A stretch of DNA of 40,015 bases from Gammaproteobacteria bacterium (GTDB lineage Bacteria > Pseudomonadota > Gammaproteobacteria > Beggiatoales > Beggiatoaceae): NCBI GenBank assembly GCA_003645255.1, contig QNES01000015.1, forward strand, positions 1-40,015, read 5' to 3'. Under the pieces are notes generated by a model. That model did no database searches. It had not been told where the DNA came from and was given only the letters and a program-made list of their open reading frames with translations. This document shows, in pieces, positions 7,254 to 15,268 of this stretch (position 1 is the stretch's first letter; every line of letters begins with the position of its first letter). The translations under genes were made by a program, and so were the position numbers.

Positions 7254-8024
7254 CTACTTCTTCTTGTTCTTGTATACAAAGTTCACGCTTTCCGTTTGAC
7301 CCGCTTCAACGGTCAATATTTGTTTTTTCGGATCTTTCAAATAACCGTGCCAAGCCTTCACTTTATACTTACCCGCAGGAATATCCTCAATCTGATAAGT
7401 GCCGTCTTTAGCCACAACAGCATAATACGGGTTCTTAGCAACAAAAACAAAGCCGTGCATGAAGTCATGCTGATCGCACTCCACTTTCATGCTAACCCCT
7501 CTTTTGAGCTTGATTTCCTTAGTCACTTCGCTGTTTTGATTGGGCTGGCTGATATTAATCGTCGTTTTCTTAGCACGCCCAATCATTTCATAAGTATGGA
7601 TGTTATGCGCTACCGCATCAGAATTTGTCGCCGTGAGTTCACCTTTGTTAGCCATGATCGAAAAAAACGGCATAAATTCGCACCCTTTTTGATCAAGCGT
7701 GGTGTTCTTTTCGCTTTCAATCCATGCTTTGCCCTCTTTCACCTTAAGTAAATAAACCACGACATCGTTGAGTGCTGAACCATTCACTTTGACATACTGA
7801 ATGGTACGAGGACCCTTACCACATACAGCCTCGTCTTTAATGCTAGTGTACACTTTATCGTGTTTCTTGGCATCTGCTTCTGAACCCGCGAAGGTGACTT
7901 CACCTTTAATACTACCCCCATTGCTAACTGACACGACTTTATAACCAGCCGCATAACTTGATACCGGCAAACACAGAACCGATGCCATCAGCGAACTTAA
8001 AACGACAGATTGTGTTTTTTTCAT
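7254..8024 (-). CDS. Periplasmic cupredoxin-like protein with C-terminal carboxypeptidase-regulatory-like fold
   Basis: The 256-residue protein has a Sec signal peptide (cleavage near SYAAG, about residue 26). The region NSDAVAHNIHTYE, followed by VECDQHDFMHGFVFV, supplies His, Cys, His and Met in plastocyanin-like order, suggesting a type I-like copper site. The C-terminal third (DGTYQIEDIPAGKYKVKAWHGY) reads as a carboxypeptidase-regulatory beta-sandwich. Proteins of this architecture often appear beside periplasmic c-type cytochrome systems as methylamine-utilisation-like proteins. A GAGGAGT lies 7 bases before the ATG. It is upstream of the IdrP-like genes in the same orientation, so an electron-carrier role to the peroxidases or IdrB is plausible but inferred. 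Confidence 0.7.
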   Translation of the reverse strand: MKKTQSVVLSSLMASVLCLPVSSYAAGYKVVSVSNGGSIKGEVTFAGSEADAKKHDKVYTSIKDEAVCGKGPRTIQYVKVNGSALNDVVVYLLKVKEGKAWIESEKNTTLDQKGCEFMPFFSIMANKGELTATNSDAVAHNIHTYEMIGRAKKTTINISQPNQNSEVTKEIKLKRGVSMKVECDQHDFMHGFVFVAKNPYYAVVAKDGTYQIEDIPAGKYKVKAWHGYLKDPKKQILTVEAGQTESVNFVYKNKKK

Positions 8025-8104
8025 ATAGACTCCTCATTAAGGTTGTTGATAAAGTTGATGATAAAAAAACTATTCAGGGCTTGAGCAAGGAATTGCCCCA
8101 TAAA

Positions 8105-8133
8105 AAATCCGATTTTTTGGAAAAATCGGATTT
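8105..8133. repeat. ATCCGATTTTT palindrome
   Basis: AAATCCGATTTTT and AAAAATCGGATTT face each other around a short centre. This is one member of the AGAAAT...ATTTCT palindrome family found in gaps across the window (8155-8187, 14383-14415, 26302-26333, 38582-38614). Confidence 0.8.
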
Positions 8134-8154
8134 CTATTGCCAAAAGTAAGTATG

Positions 8155-8187
8155 AGAAATACTATTTTTGGCAAAAATAGTATTTCT
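8155..8187. repeat. AGAAATACTATTTTT palindrome
   Basis: A 33-base near-perfect palindrome: AGAAATACTATTTTT is complementary to AAAAATAGTATTTCT around GGC. It belongs to the same family as 8105-8133 and sits only 21 bases from it. Confidence 0.85.
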
Positions 8188-8199
8188 TTAGTGCTAGTA

Positions 8200-8250
8200 A
8201 GGTGGGTAGAGCGATAGCAATACTTCGTATTGCTACACTAACCCCACCAT
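8200..8250. repeat. Nested hairpin GGTGGG...CCCACC
   Basis: The outer arms GGTGGG and CCCACC enclose a perfect inner stem TAGCAATAC/GTATTGCTA. A T-tract follows on the plus strand. No plus-strand gene precedes it, so this is more likely a dispersed repeat than a dedicated terminator. It lies in the 365-base gap between 8024 and 8390. Confidence 0.6.
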
Positions 8251-8389
8251 TTTTTCTAAATTTGCGTTTCAGGATGCAAATGGGCTTCAGGCTATGAAAA
8301 TAATAGATTTTGAGTCGTCAGTAAAGGCAACCACATATTTTAAATAGCAAACAATGGGCGACAATTCAGAAACCATTCAGCCTATCCAC

Positions 8390-9310
8390 TTAAAAAAGTG
8401 TCAGATTATCTGTTTTAAGAATAGTTTTCATATTATTGCCATATTTTCGTTTCACTTCCTCTTGGAATTTTTCAATGGCTGAGGGATGATTCTTCAAGAA
8501 CCATTCAATATGATTTTTAAGATAATTCTCTCTCATTTCAAAATCATTTAAATCATTAGGTACTCTTTTCATGCGAGGATCAATACTATCAAATCCATTA
8601 AAAGGCTGGGCAAGACGTTCTTTGGTCATTCGGACATAGTCAGGGTTTAGCTCAAAACCAGTCGCATTTCGTTCTAACTGCTGGCAAACTCTAACCGTTG
8701 TTCCACTACCAGAAAAGGGATCAAATATTTGTTCGCCTTTATCACTTGATGCGAGTATCATTCTTTCAATGAGTCCTTCAGGTTTTTGAGTAGGGTGTTT
8801 TTGTCTATTTTCATTGCAATAATGTACATGAGAAAATTTCCAGACATCACCAGGGTTAGCACCACGCATATTATTACGTGAGCGATAAAACTTCTGCGGA
8901 ACTCTGATACTATCTAAATTAAATTTAAAATGATTTGATTTAGTGAACATTAATATATCATCATGGCGTGGTGATAATCCTTTAGTTTTACCTATACCTT
9001 GAGTATAATGCCAACAAATCCAGCTATTAAAAACTAATTTCAATTTAACCTCTAAAATATCATAAATATAAGAAATAAAACGTACACCCATGAAAACATA
9101 GATCGTGCCGGTGCTTTTTAAAATACGCTTTGCCTCACCTAACCAAGTTTTTGAGAATGAAATATAATCATCAAACTCCTTGAAATCATGATTGTTTCCA
9201 TAATTTTTCCCTAAATTGTAAGGGGGATCTGCAATAATAACATCAATGGATTCTGATGGAATTTCTTTTAAAAGCGTCATGGCATCGCCTTGAATAATTT
9301 TTTGTTCCAT
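8390..9310 (-). CDS. Site-specific DNA methyltransferase, beta class (N6-adenine or N4-cytosine)
   Basis: The 306-residue protein has catalytic motif IV DPPY at 28-31, ahead of the AdoMet-binding motif I DPFSGSGTT at 197-205, the order of beta-class amino-methyltransferases. PTQKPEGLIERMI between them is typical. The DPPY form is commoner in adenine methylases. GGGTGA precedes the ATG. A C-terminal extension of about 70 charged residues (from about 235) has no motif I recognise. No restriction gene adjoins it, so it is an orphan methyltransferase or the survivor of an R-M system. Together with the toxin-antitoxin genes upstream it separates two halves of the respiratory locus. Confidence 0.88.
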   Translation of the reverse strand: MEQKIIQGDAMTLLKEIPSESIDVIIADPPYNLGKNYGNNHDFKEFDDYISFSKTWLGEAKRILKSTGTIYVFMGVRFISYIYDILEVKLKLVFNSWICWHYTQGIGKTKGLSPRHDDILMFTKSNHFKFNLDSIRVPQKFYRSRNNMRGANPGDVWKFSHVHYCNENRQKHPTQKPEGLIERMILASSDKGEQIFDPFSGSGTTVRVCQQLERNATGFELNPDYVRMTKERLAQPFNGFDSIDPRMKRVPNDLNDFEMRENYLKNHIEWFLKNHPSAIEKFQEEVKRKYGNNMKTILKTDNLTLF

Positions 9311-9634
9311 TATTCACCCTTAATCCAATTATATTGATTAGCATATTTCAACCATCCAAAAAAACCGTAGAGTTAAAATGGGCAGACGTAGAATGGCAAG
9401 GTCAACAAACCCATTATAGCAAGTTGCAAATCCCCGCCTATTTTTAACTTTTTATCAAGAAATTTCATCAAGTTGCAAAAATATAGCAAAACCAATGTAA
9501 AATTATAATAAATTGTTGAATTTGTTCAACAACTGTGGCAAAATTAGCTGGCATATTTCAATACTCAATTTTCTCAACTTTCTCAATAAAGTTAGCGGGC
9601 GTAGAATGCTATCTTATGAAAATTTGATGTTTTT
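9311..9634. other. Gap between methyltransferase and toxin genes
   Basis: I see no gene here. A small perfect palindrome GTTGAATTTGTTCAAC lies near 9514-9530. The phrase AGTTGCAAA appears twice (near 9421 and 9472). The rest is AT-rich without recognisable signals. Confidence 0.4.
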
Positions 9635-9886
9635 TTATTTTAGCATTCTTTCATATTCATCATGCGTACCAATCCATACCCAAAAAAAATCATTATTCTC
9701 TTCAATAGCAAGTGCTCTATGGTTAATATCAACCCTTACAGACCAAAACTTTCCAACTTTTTTGAAATGTAAGGAAGGATGCTGATAATTTTCCTTTAAT
9801 ATACCAAAGTTTCTTGTAGCCAATTTTTGAGTAGAAATCGGCAACCTTTCATAGTACTCCCAAAACCGGGTGGTCGTTTTATGCAT
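9635..9886 (-). CDS. RelE/ParE-like toxin
   Basis: The 83-residue protein begins MHKTTTRFWEYYERLP and contains HPSLHFKKVGKFWSVRVDINHRALAIEENNDFFWVWIGTHDEYERML. The pattern of an R/D-rich strand (SVRVDINHRAL) followed by a hydrophobic FFWVWIGTHDEY segment is typical of RelE/ParE-fold type II toxins related to HigB/YoeB. The upstream gene's stop codon directly abuts this ATG (TAAATG on the minus strand), so the two are translationally linked. Likely an mRNA interferase or gyrase inhibitor; which one is not visible. Confidence 0.72.
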   Translation of the reverse strand: MHKTTTRFWEYYERLPISTQKLATRNFGILKENYQHPSLHFKKVGKFWSVRVDINHRALAIEENNDFFWVWIGTHDEYERMLK

Positions 9887-10252
9887 TTAAATATCCTTCA
9901 ATAAGCCCTGTTTTTTTTCAAAAAGTGCTTCCTCTATTAAAAAATCCAATTTTCCGGATTCAGCATCTTTTTCTATTTGCTTATCCCATTTATCCCATTC
10001 GGCTAAATCATGAATAACTTTTATGATTTCTTCAGAATGAGATGGTTTTAGTTCAAGAATGCCCTTTAATATGATAAGACTAAAATATTCTGGAAGTTGA
10101 AACCATGTTGGGTTGCTAAAGGTATTAGGAATATTATGCTTATTATCATTCCAACGTACAGCAATACGCATTTTTTCATCCCATTGTCCCCAAGCAATCG
10201 AAAAATTGCCGTCATCGTAGATAATGTTATGAACAGAAAAGTTAATTGACAT
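9887..10252 (-). CDS. Putative antitoxin partner
   Basis: This gene immediately precedes the RelE/ParE-like toxin. The ATG at 10252 follows GGAGAATAAA and gives 121 residues; an open frame extends to 10276 without a good ribosome site. The C-terminus EKDAESGKLDFLIEEALFEK resembles antitoxin tails that carry a degradation- and toxin-binding segment (SGKLDxLIEEA). The N-terminal half (MSINFSVHNIIYDDGNFSIAWGQWD, then MRIAVRWND) looks like a separate small domain. No DNA-binding fold is obvious. Pairing is inferred from gene order and the abutting stop and start. Confidence 0.6.
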   Translation of the reverse strand: MSINFSVHNIIYDDGNFSIAWGQWDEKMRIAVRWNDNKHNIPNTFSNPTWFQLPEYFSLIILKGILELKPSHSEEIIKVIHDLAEWDKWDKQIEKDAESGKLDFLIEEALFEKKQGLLKDI

Positions 10253-10304
10253 TTTATTCTCCAGTTTATCTAACATTTACTCAAATAAATCATTGATAAC
10301 GAAT

Positions 10305-10330
10305 GTAGGGTGGAAAATAAAACCCACCCA
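10305..10330. repeat. GGGTGG/CCCACC hairpin after the tri-haem gene
   Basis: GGGTGG (10308-10313) pairs with CCCACC (10323-10328) across an A/T loop. On the minus strand it lies just downstream of the stop at 10343, so it may act as a terminator, though no clean U-run follows. The same GTGGGTTTTATTTTCCACCC-type phrase is a common dispersed repeat. Confidence 0.5.
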
Positions 10331-10342
10331 CTGTTCATCATA

Positions 10343-12745
10343 TCAAACCACTTTACGCCGCTGACTCCTCACCAAAATTATTCCCAGCAAAAAGCTCAAC
10401 AAACCAATCCCCAACGGCATTCCATAAACCCTATTGTAGTCAATTTGGGGTGGGAGCAGTAACCAATACCAACTCGTCAAAGTATGTTTGGAGCCCATTT
10501 CACCATTACTGCCATCCCAATTAGCAAAGGAAATCGGGATAAATTGCCCTTCTGTGAATGAAACATCACCCGATTCACCGCCGCCTGATCGAGGTAATTT
10601 CATAAGTACGCGCCAGCGTCCATGTTCCCATGTACCAGTCGCCACTAGGCTATTATTGTCAGACCGAAGTTCGAGTGGATTATCAGGGCCTTTTGCGTGA
10701 AAAATCATAGACTTAGGTGCAGCTTCTGGTTCAATACTGCCCGCATTCCAATACCAAATCGTGGTGGGATTAGCACTGTCACCGTGGCGATAGAGTGGCT
10801 TTTTGACGATAGGCGTGGTTTCAAAAGAGCCTACTTTTGGAAGTTGAATGGCAAACGCATCCGAATGCATATCAATCTCTTCATCTTGAATGCCATCAGA
10901 AACAGGTTCACCCGGGCGGCTATCGGTCCTATCATTCATTTCTAGCAAAAAGGCAATATCGTTTTTATTATATAGCACTCGCGCCGTAATAGCATTAGAC
11001 AAAGGGGTAAATAGGCGATCTGCTTTAATGATATTGGGGACTAAATGTACTGTTGTTGCGGGAGCTTGTTCCCAGACAGCATCATCCACCGTTGTTGGCA
11101 AGGCACCGTCAAGATTTATCCCTTTTATCACCGTACTTTCACCTGGCGGTGTAACCTTTTCGCGCAGTGAATAGACATAATTGGCAATATGCCAACGATC
11201 TTCCAGACTGACCGGATCAGGATCATCACTGGTTGAACGGTGCGCGGGCATCGGGGTCCCAGGAATACCGATAGAAAGTCGGGTGTAAATGTTCTGGATC
11301 GTTTTTTCCTGACTCTTTTCATCGCTCCCAGATACATTACTCACGCGCCAAGTCCAAGGTTTCATTAAATCACGAGGCCAAATACGGTATTCCCAGTCAT
11401 CAGCAAGACGTTTACCAGAGGTAATATTGCCACGCCCAGTATGACCATGACATTGTTCACAGGTTTTCTCAAAGGCTATTTTGCCTTGAGCGATGGAATC
11501 TTCTGAATATGGAATATGGCCCTCAATAGGTTCATTCTCCGTAATCCGTACCAAGTCATCTTTGATATAACGACCTTCATCGTCAAAATCTTCATCTTCA
11601 TCAGCCTCTTCAGGTGCCCAAGTTGCCGAAATATCGAAATATTTGAGCACTGGGATGAGGCGATTAATTTGTTCATCTGTCAGCAAAGTTTTCCATGCAG
11701 GCATACTGGTACCCTGCAAACCATGCTTGATGGTATTGAATAAATCTTCATCTCGTATTGGTAATTCACCAGGGGAAGTTTTATATTTGAACATACCCAA
11801 GGTAAAATCGCGGGGTCTTGGATAAAGAAAATCTGCCGCTGAACCATCCCCTGCCCCTTCTTCACCATGACATACTGCGCAGCGGAACTGATAAATCTCC
11901 GCCCCCGTCATTTTGGCGCGTTGGGATTGAATGTCATTTTTCATGCCTGTCACGGCTTTGGACACTTTTGGATCCCATATACGTGGCACTTGTCCCACAT
12001 AATCATATAGAAAAGTGATAACCTGCCAAACCTCTTCTTCACTTAACATCTCGTGCCAAACGGGCATCGCAGAATTCCAAGGAGTGCCTTCTTTAGGCAA
12101 GCCCGGTCCACCTGTGGTAATGCGCCAAAATAGAAACGCTTCTTGTAATTGGGCGATAGTGCCTACATCTTGGAAATTGGCTGGTAGCGGATTAAAGCCC
12201 TCAGCAAAATGTCCACGACCATCCAATAAATCACCATGACAGTAGAAGCAATTTTGAAAATAAACTTGACTACCTGCTTGTACGGCTTCTTGATACATTT
12301 CGTTAGCTGCTTCAGTATCACTTTCGGCTAAAACTTGAGTACGAATTGGATTTTCAAGCGTGGTTAAATTATAAGATTGATTATAAACTCGCAAATTTGA
12401 AGGCGGTGCTGGGTGAACTTGCCGAAGTTCCACAGGCGATTCAAATGACGGTTTAATTATATTATAAGTCGTTAAAGCGAATAATGCGGGAATAAAAATC
12501 AAGAAAGCCCAGCGAATAGCCCATTTATTATCATCACGCAGCACCGCTTTAATCGGTGCTTTAAATTCGTTCCAACGCTGATCATCATAAGAATAGTATA
12601 ATAACACACCGATAACGGTGATGAGCATAAATTCAATGAGCAAGGATTGCGGCATCACAGGTGGAAATGCGTTATCAAAAATAAGATAGGCACAGATAAT
12701 GACTAAGACTGCTTGCCAAAATGCCGATATGCGAAAATTTTTCAT
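10343..12745 (-). CDS. Membrane-anchored tri-haem cytochrome c fused to ethylbenzene-dehydrogenase gamma-like haem b domain
   Basis: The 800-residue protein has two or three N-terminal helices (about 10-25, 37-52, 77-95). Three cytochrome c modules follow, with haem motifs C166-FYCH, C289-AVCH and C429-EQCH and candidate Met ligands (AMPVWHEM, SMPAWKTL, TPMPAHRS). An acidic linker lies near 380-390. The region from about 540 to 765 (DDAVWEQAPATTVHLVP..., MNDRTDS..., DAFAIQLP..., GTWEHGRWRVLMKLPR) resembles the EB_dh/DOMON-like haem b domain of the gamma subunits of ethylbenzene dehydrogenase, nitrite oxidoreductase and related enzymes. A final helix (about 776-795) ends RSQRRKVV. It probably relays electrons between a membrane quinol-linked module and periplasmic acceptors. 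It lies 26 bases downstream of an unrelated methyltransferase-nuclease gene that seems to have been inserted before it. Confidence 0.78.
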   Translation of the reverse strand: MKNFRISAFWQAVLVIICAYLIFDNAFPPVMPQSLLIEFMLITVIGVLLYYSYDDQRWNEFKAPIKAVLRDDNKWAIRWAFLIFIPALFALTTYNIIKPSFESPVELRQVHPAPPSNLRVYNQSYNLTTLENPIRTQVLAESDTEAANEMYQEAVQAGSQVYFQNCFYCHGDLLDGRGHFAEGFNPLPANFQDVGTIAQLQEAFLFWRITTGGPGLPKEGTPWNSAMPVWHEMLSEEEVWQVITFLYDYVGQVPRIWDPKVSKAVTGMKNDIQSQRAKMTGAEIYQFRCAVCHGEEGAGDGSAADFLYPRPRDFTLGMFKYKTSPGELPIRDEDLFNTIKHGLQGTSMPAWKTLLTDEQINRLIPVLKYFDISATWAPEEADEDEDFDDEGRYIKDDLVRITENEPIEGHIPYSEDSIAQGKIAFEKTCEQCHGHTGRGNITSGKRLADDWEYRIWPRDLMKPWTWRVSNVSGSDEKSQEKTIQNIYTRLSIGIPGTPMPAHRSTSDDPDPVSLEDRWHIANYVYSLREKVTPPGESTVIKGINLDGALPTTVDDAVWEQAPATTVHLVPNIIKADRLFTPLSNAITARVLYNKNDIAFLLEMNDRTDSRPGEPVSDGIQDEEIDMHSDAFAIQLPKVGSFETTPIVKKPLYRHGDSANPTTIWYWNAGSIEPEAAPKSMIFHAKGPDNPLELRSDNNSLVATGTWEHGRWRVLMKLPRSGGGESGDVSFTEGQFIPISFANWDGSNGEMGSKHTLTSWYWLLLPPQIDYNRVYGMPLGIGLLSFLLGIILVRSQRRKVV

Positions 12746-12771
12746 TTAAGTTTCCCTATGTTTTTTGTAAA

Positions 12772-14235
12772 TTAAAACAGTCCTTTTTGATCTGTTCTTT
12801 TTCCAAGTGTTTTAGCACGCTTAAATGTGATATTGTCCTTGGGCAACATCAATTGTTTACCCTTAAAAAATTCGGCTAAAGTCATCATTTGTAACTTAGG
12901 ATAAGTGAAACCGGCTATTTCAAAATATCCAACTTGAACCACCGTTTCTAACATCGGTTTAGTTGGTGTATTCCTGGTGAGCAATACCCCTAACTCACAT
13001 TTTTGTTTAGTCATGGCACCTAGCAAAGCGTCGATATCTTTTGACTGTACTTTGCCTCCTTTGACTTGAAAAGCCGCTTTAATGGGATCATCTGCTTTAG
13101 GTATAGCATACATACCAATACCATCAATGCCCTTATCCGCGCCTTTCTTTCCAAAAGTTGTCGCAAAAACATCAAACTCGGTTAGCCACCAATCCTCGAA
13201 AGCAAAGGGGTTATGTTCCCATAATTGAATGGCACTCGCCTCATCACTTGGTACACCTCGGATTTCAAACGGAGTAAGTTCTTTTTTATAGCTGTCTTTT
13301 AAACGATGCTTGATAACATTTATGGCTATCGAAGAAATATCAATTCCTATCCATTGTCGTTTTAAACTTTCAGCGGCATCAACGGTTGTGCCGCAACCAC
13401 AAAAGGCATCTAAAATAATGTCACCCTCGTTAGAATTAGCTTGAATAACACGTTCAAGTAAAGATTTAGGTTTTTGGGTAGGGTATCCCAAAGCTTCTTT
13501 TGATGAATTGTTTATTTTATCTAAGTTCCAAACATCATCAACTGGCTTACCGTAAGACATTGCTTCATCTAAAAACCGTTTTACCCTCTTACCACCACCT
13601 GCATCGGATAAAACATACTTTTTCCCATTTTCATCTTGGCGTACCTTTTGCCTTCTAAGTTTTATATATTCTTCTTCAGACTCCCAACCAATAGCAAAAG
13701 AGTTAAAATTTGGTTTAGTTTGTTTAGTATAGAATAAAATAATATCGTGTCTACTACTGAATGAACTTTTCAATTTAGCATTCCAGCCTGAATAATGCCA
13801 TATAATTTCATTCCTAAAATTCTTAACGCCAAATATCAAATCAAGAACCGTTTTCAAATAATGACTCGCCGTCGGATCACAATGCAGGTAAAAACTCCCT
13901 GTTGATTTTAATACCCGATGCAATTCCAAAATTCGCAGACTCATCATCACCAGGTAAGGAAATACATGCGGTGCGGCTTCCTGATAAACTCTCAGTAAGT
14001 TATAAAGCTTTTCATTGGGGACCGTATGAAGTTCAAGCAAAGAGTCGCCTATGTTCTTTAAGGACCAAGTATCTTCAAAAGCGACTCGCTGTGTTTGAAT
14101 CTCTTTGTCATCGAAGAAAACGTTATAATTGCGTTTAGAATTAAAGGGCGGATCAATGTAAATGAGATCTATCGATTCGTCTTTAACGTTGTCACGCAAA
14201 ACGTTTAGGCAATCGCCTAAGTATAGGTGATTCAT
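12772..14235 (-). CDS. DNA methyltransferase fused to Mrr-like PD-(D/E)xK nuclease domain
   Basis: The N-terminal 310 residues form a beta-class methyltransferase: motif IV DPPF at 28-31, PTQKPKSLLERVI near 252-264, and motif I DAFCGCGTT at 276-284. After about 335 a second domain begins (EHNPFAFEDWWLTEFDVF). It contains GADKGIDGIGMY with D371, and AAFQVKGGKV with Q390-x-K392, the D...QxK arrangement of Mrr-type PD-(D/E)xK endonucleases. A single chain may thus both modify and cleave DNA. Cleavage might alternatively depend on modification or be inactive; sequence alone cannot decide. It lies between two cytochrome genes of one respiratory operon, and repeats fill the gap upstream (14236-14443), suggesting insertion. 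Confidence 0.85.
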   Translation of the reverse strand: MNHLYLGDCLNVLRDNVKDESIDLIYIDPPFNSKRNYNVFFDDKEIQTQRVAFEDTWSLKNIGDSLLELHTVPNEKLYNLLRVYQEAAPHVFPYLVMMSLRILELHRVLKSTGSFYLHCDPTASHYLKTVLDLIFGVKNFRNEIIWHYSGWNAKLKSSFSSRHDIILFYTKQTKPNFNSFAIGWESEEEYIKLRRQKVRQDENGKKYVLSDAGGGKRVKRFLDEAMSYGKPVDDVWNLDKINNSSKEALGYPTQKPKSLLERVIQANSNEGDIILDAFCGCGTTVDAAESLKRQWIGIDISSIAINVIKHRLKDSYKKELTPFEIRGVPSDEASAIQLWEHNPFAFEDWWLTEFDVFATTFGKKGADKGIDGIGMYAIPKADDPIKAAFQVKGGKVQSKDIDALLGAMTKQKCELGVLLTRNTPTKPMLETVVQVGYFEIAGFTYPKLQMMTLAEFFKGKQLMLPKDNITFKRAKTLGKRTDQKGLF

Positions 14236-14288
14236 ATTTTTTAGATTATATAGGTATAGCGTTTCCCTTTTTAGTTAAATACATATCT

Positions 14289-14315
14289 TGTAGGGGCAAA
14301 CCTGTGTGTTTGCCC
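14289..14315. repeat. GTAGGGGCAAACCTGTGTGTTTGCCC repeat unit
   Basis: The arms GGGCAAAC and GTTTGCCC form a hairpin. Related units are at 569-594, 19317-19342, 19365-19390, 29312-29338, 29357-29383, 32233-32260, 32730-32759 and 32782-32810, in both orientations. Confidence 0.75.
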
Positions 14316-14382
14316 TTTTTTGTATTTCACCAAAACGAAAAACGCTATACGTAAAAGTGTTTTAACATTTTTAAGCCGTTTA

Positions 14383-14415
14383 AGAAATCCGATTTTTGAA
14401 AAAAATCGGATTTCT
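14383..14415. repeat. AGAAATCCGATTTTT palindrome
   Basis: AGAAATCCGATTTTT at 14383-14397 is matched by AAAAATCGGATTTCT at 14401-14415. It shares its ATCCGATTTTT core with the copy at 8105-8133. It sits just downstream of the di-haem cytochrome gene on the minus strand. Confidence 0.85.
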
Positions 14416-14443
14416 ACTTTCTAACTAAATTAACCATTAATCA

Positions 14444-15268
14444 TTAGTCATTAATTTGTTCCGCCAAGAATTGTACAATCATTTCCAATTCTTTCACTCT
14501 CATTTTATCGGCAAAATTGCCGGGCATCATAGGAGAGTAACCTTCAGTGATGACAGCATTAGGTTCAAGAATACTTTGTCGAATTTCGTCTGCGCTTAAA
14601 CGACTCCCAACCGTTCGCAAATCAGGTCCAACCGGTGATTCCGTTTCTAATATAGAATGACAAGCGGTGCAACCAAATTGTCCAATAGCTTCTTGTGCTG
14701 TTTCGGCGATGGGTGCAGGGGCAGTCGTTTGCTTTTCTTCGGTCGTTGTGGGAACTGCTTCTGCACTTGGCAAAGGCACCGTGACCGGATTACCATCCTT
14801 AGCCTGCATATAAGCAATCACGGCATTCATTTCAATTTCTGACAATTGAATAGGGGGCTTGTCAATAGCTGGCATGGGAGAAACGCTATCATTAGTCCCT
14901 TTTTTACCAAAACCTTTGACCACATAGAGGCTGGGTTGTCGCATGGATTCTTGCAAATAAGCTTCAGCCTCTTTCGAGTCACCTTGATAGCGGCTATCAG
15001 CCAGCCGATCATTAGCGGTTTCTACCATATTCATTTTTAAAATATCAGGGGCGCGTCCCATATCATTATGGCATAAGGTGCAAGTCCCTTTACCTTTAAA
15101 CAATTCTTCACCCAATGCCACAAAAGATTCTTCGGTGAAGGCACCCAAATCAAGCGTCTTTTCAACAGGTGCCTCACCTTCTATTTGCGGCAATAGGTTA
15201 GTCACTAAAGTAAATCCCAATGTCAGCGTTAAACTGAACCCTAATACTTTGATCAGTACCGGCATCAT
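14444..15268 (-). CDS. Membrane-anchored di-haem cytochrome c
   Basis: The 274-residue protein has an N-terminal hydrophobic segment (residues 5-26) that anchors it or acts as an uncleaved signal. It has two cytochrome c domains: C63-TLCH (FKGKGTCTLCH, with PMPAID as a likely distal Met) and C200-TACH (GQFGCTACH, with MMPGNF as a likely Met). A Pro/Thr/Glu-rich linker (about 160-192) joins them. Its ATG overlaps the stop of the bd-like gene by 4 bases (ATGA), indicating translational coupling and probable complex formation. It likely accepts electrons from the bd-like subunit and passes them to the tri-haem protein or periplasm. Confidence 0.85.
   Translation of the reverse strand: MMPVLIKVLGFSLTLTLGFTLVTNLLPQIEGEAPVEKTLDLGAFTEESFVALGEELFKGKGTCTLCHNDMGRAPDILKMNMVETANDRLADSRYQGDSKEAEAYLQESMRQPSLYVVKGFGKKGTNDSVSPMPAIDKPPIQLSEIEMNAVIAYMQAKDGNPVTVPLPSAEAVPTTTEEKQTTAPAPIAETAQEAIGQFGCTACHSILETESPVGPDLRTVGSRLSADEIRQSILEPNAVITEGYSPMMPGNFADKMRVKELEMIVQFLAEQIND

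Noticed and set aside
8200-8250. Dedicated plus-strand terminator.
   Set aside because: It has a stem and a T-tract, but no plus-strand gene lies upstream; a dispersed repeat is more likely.
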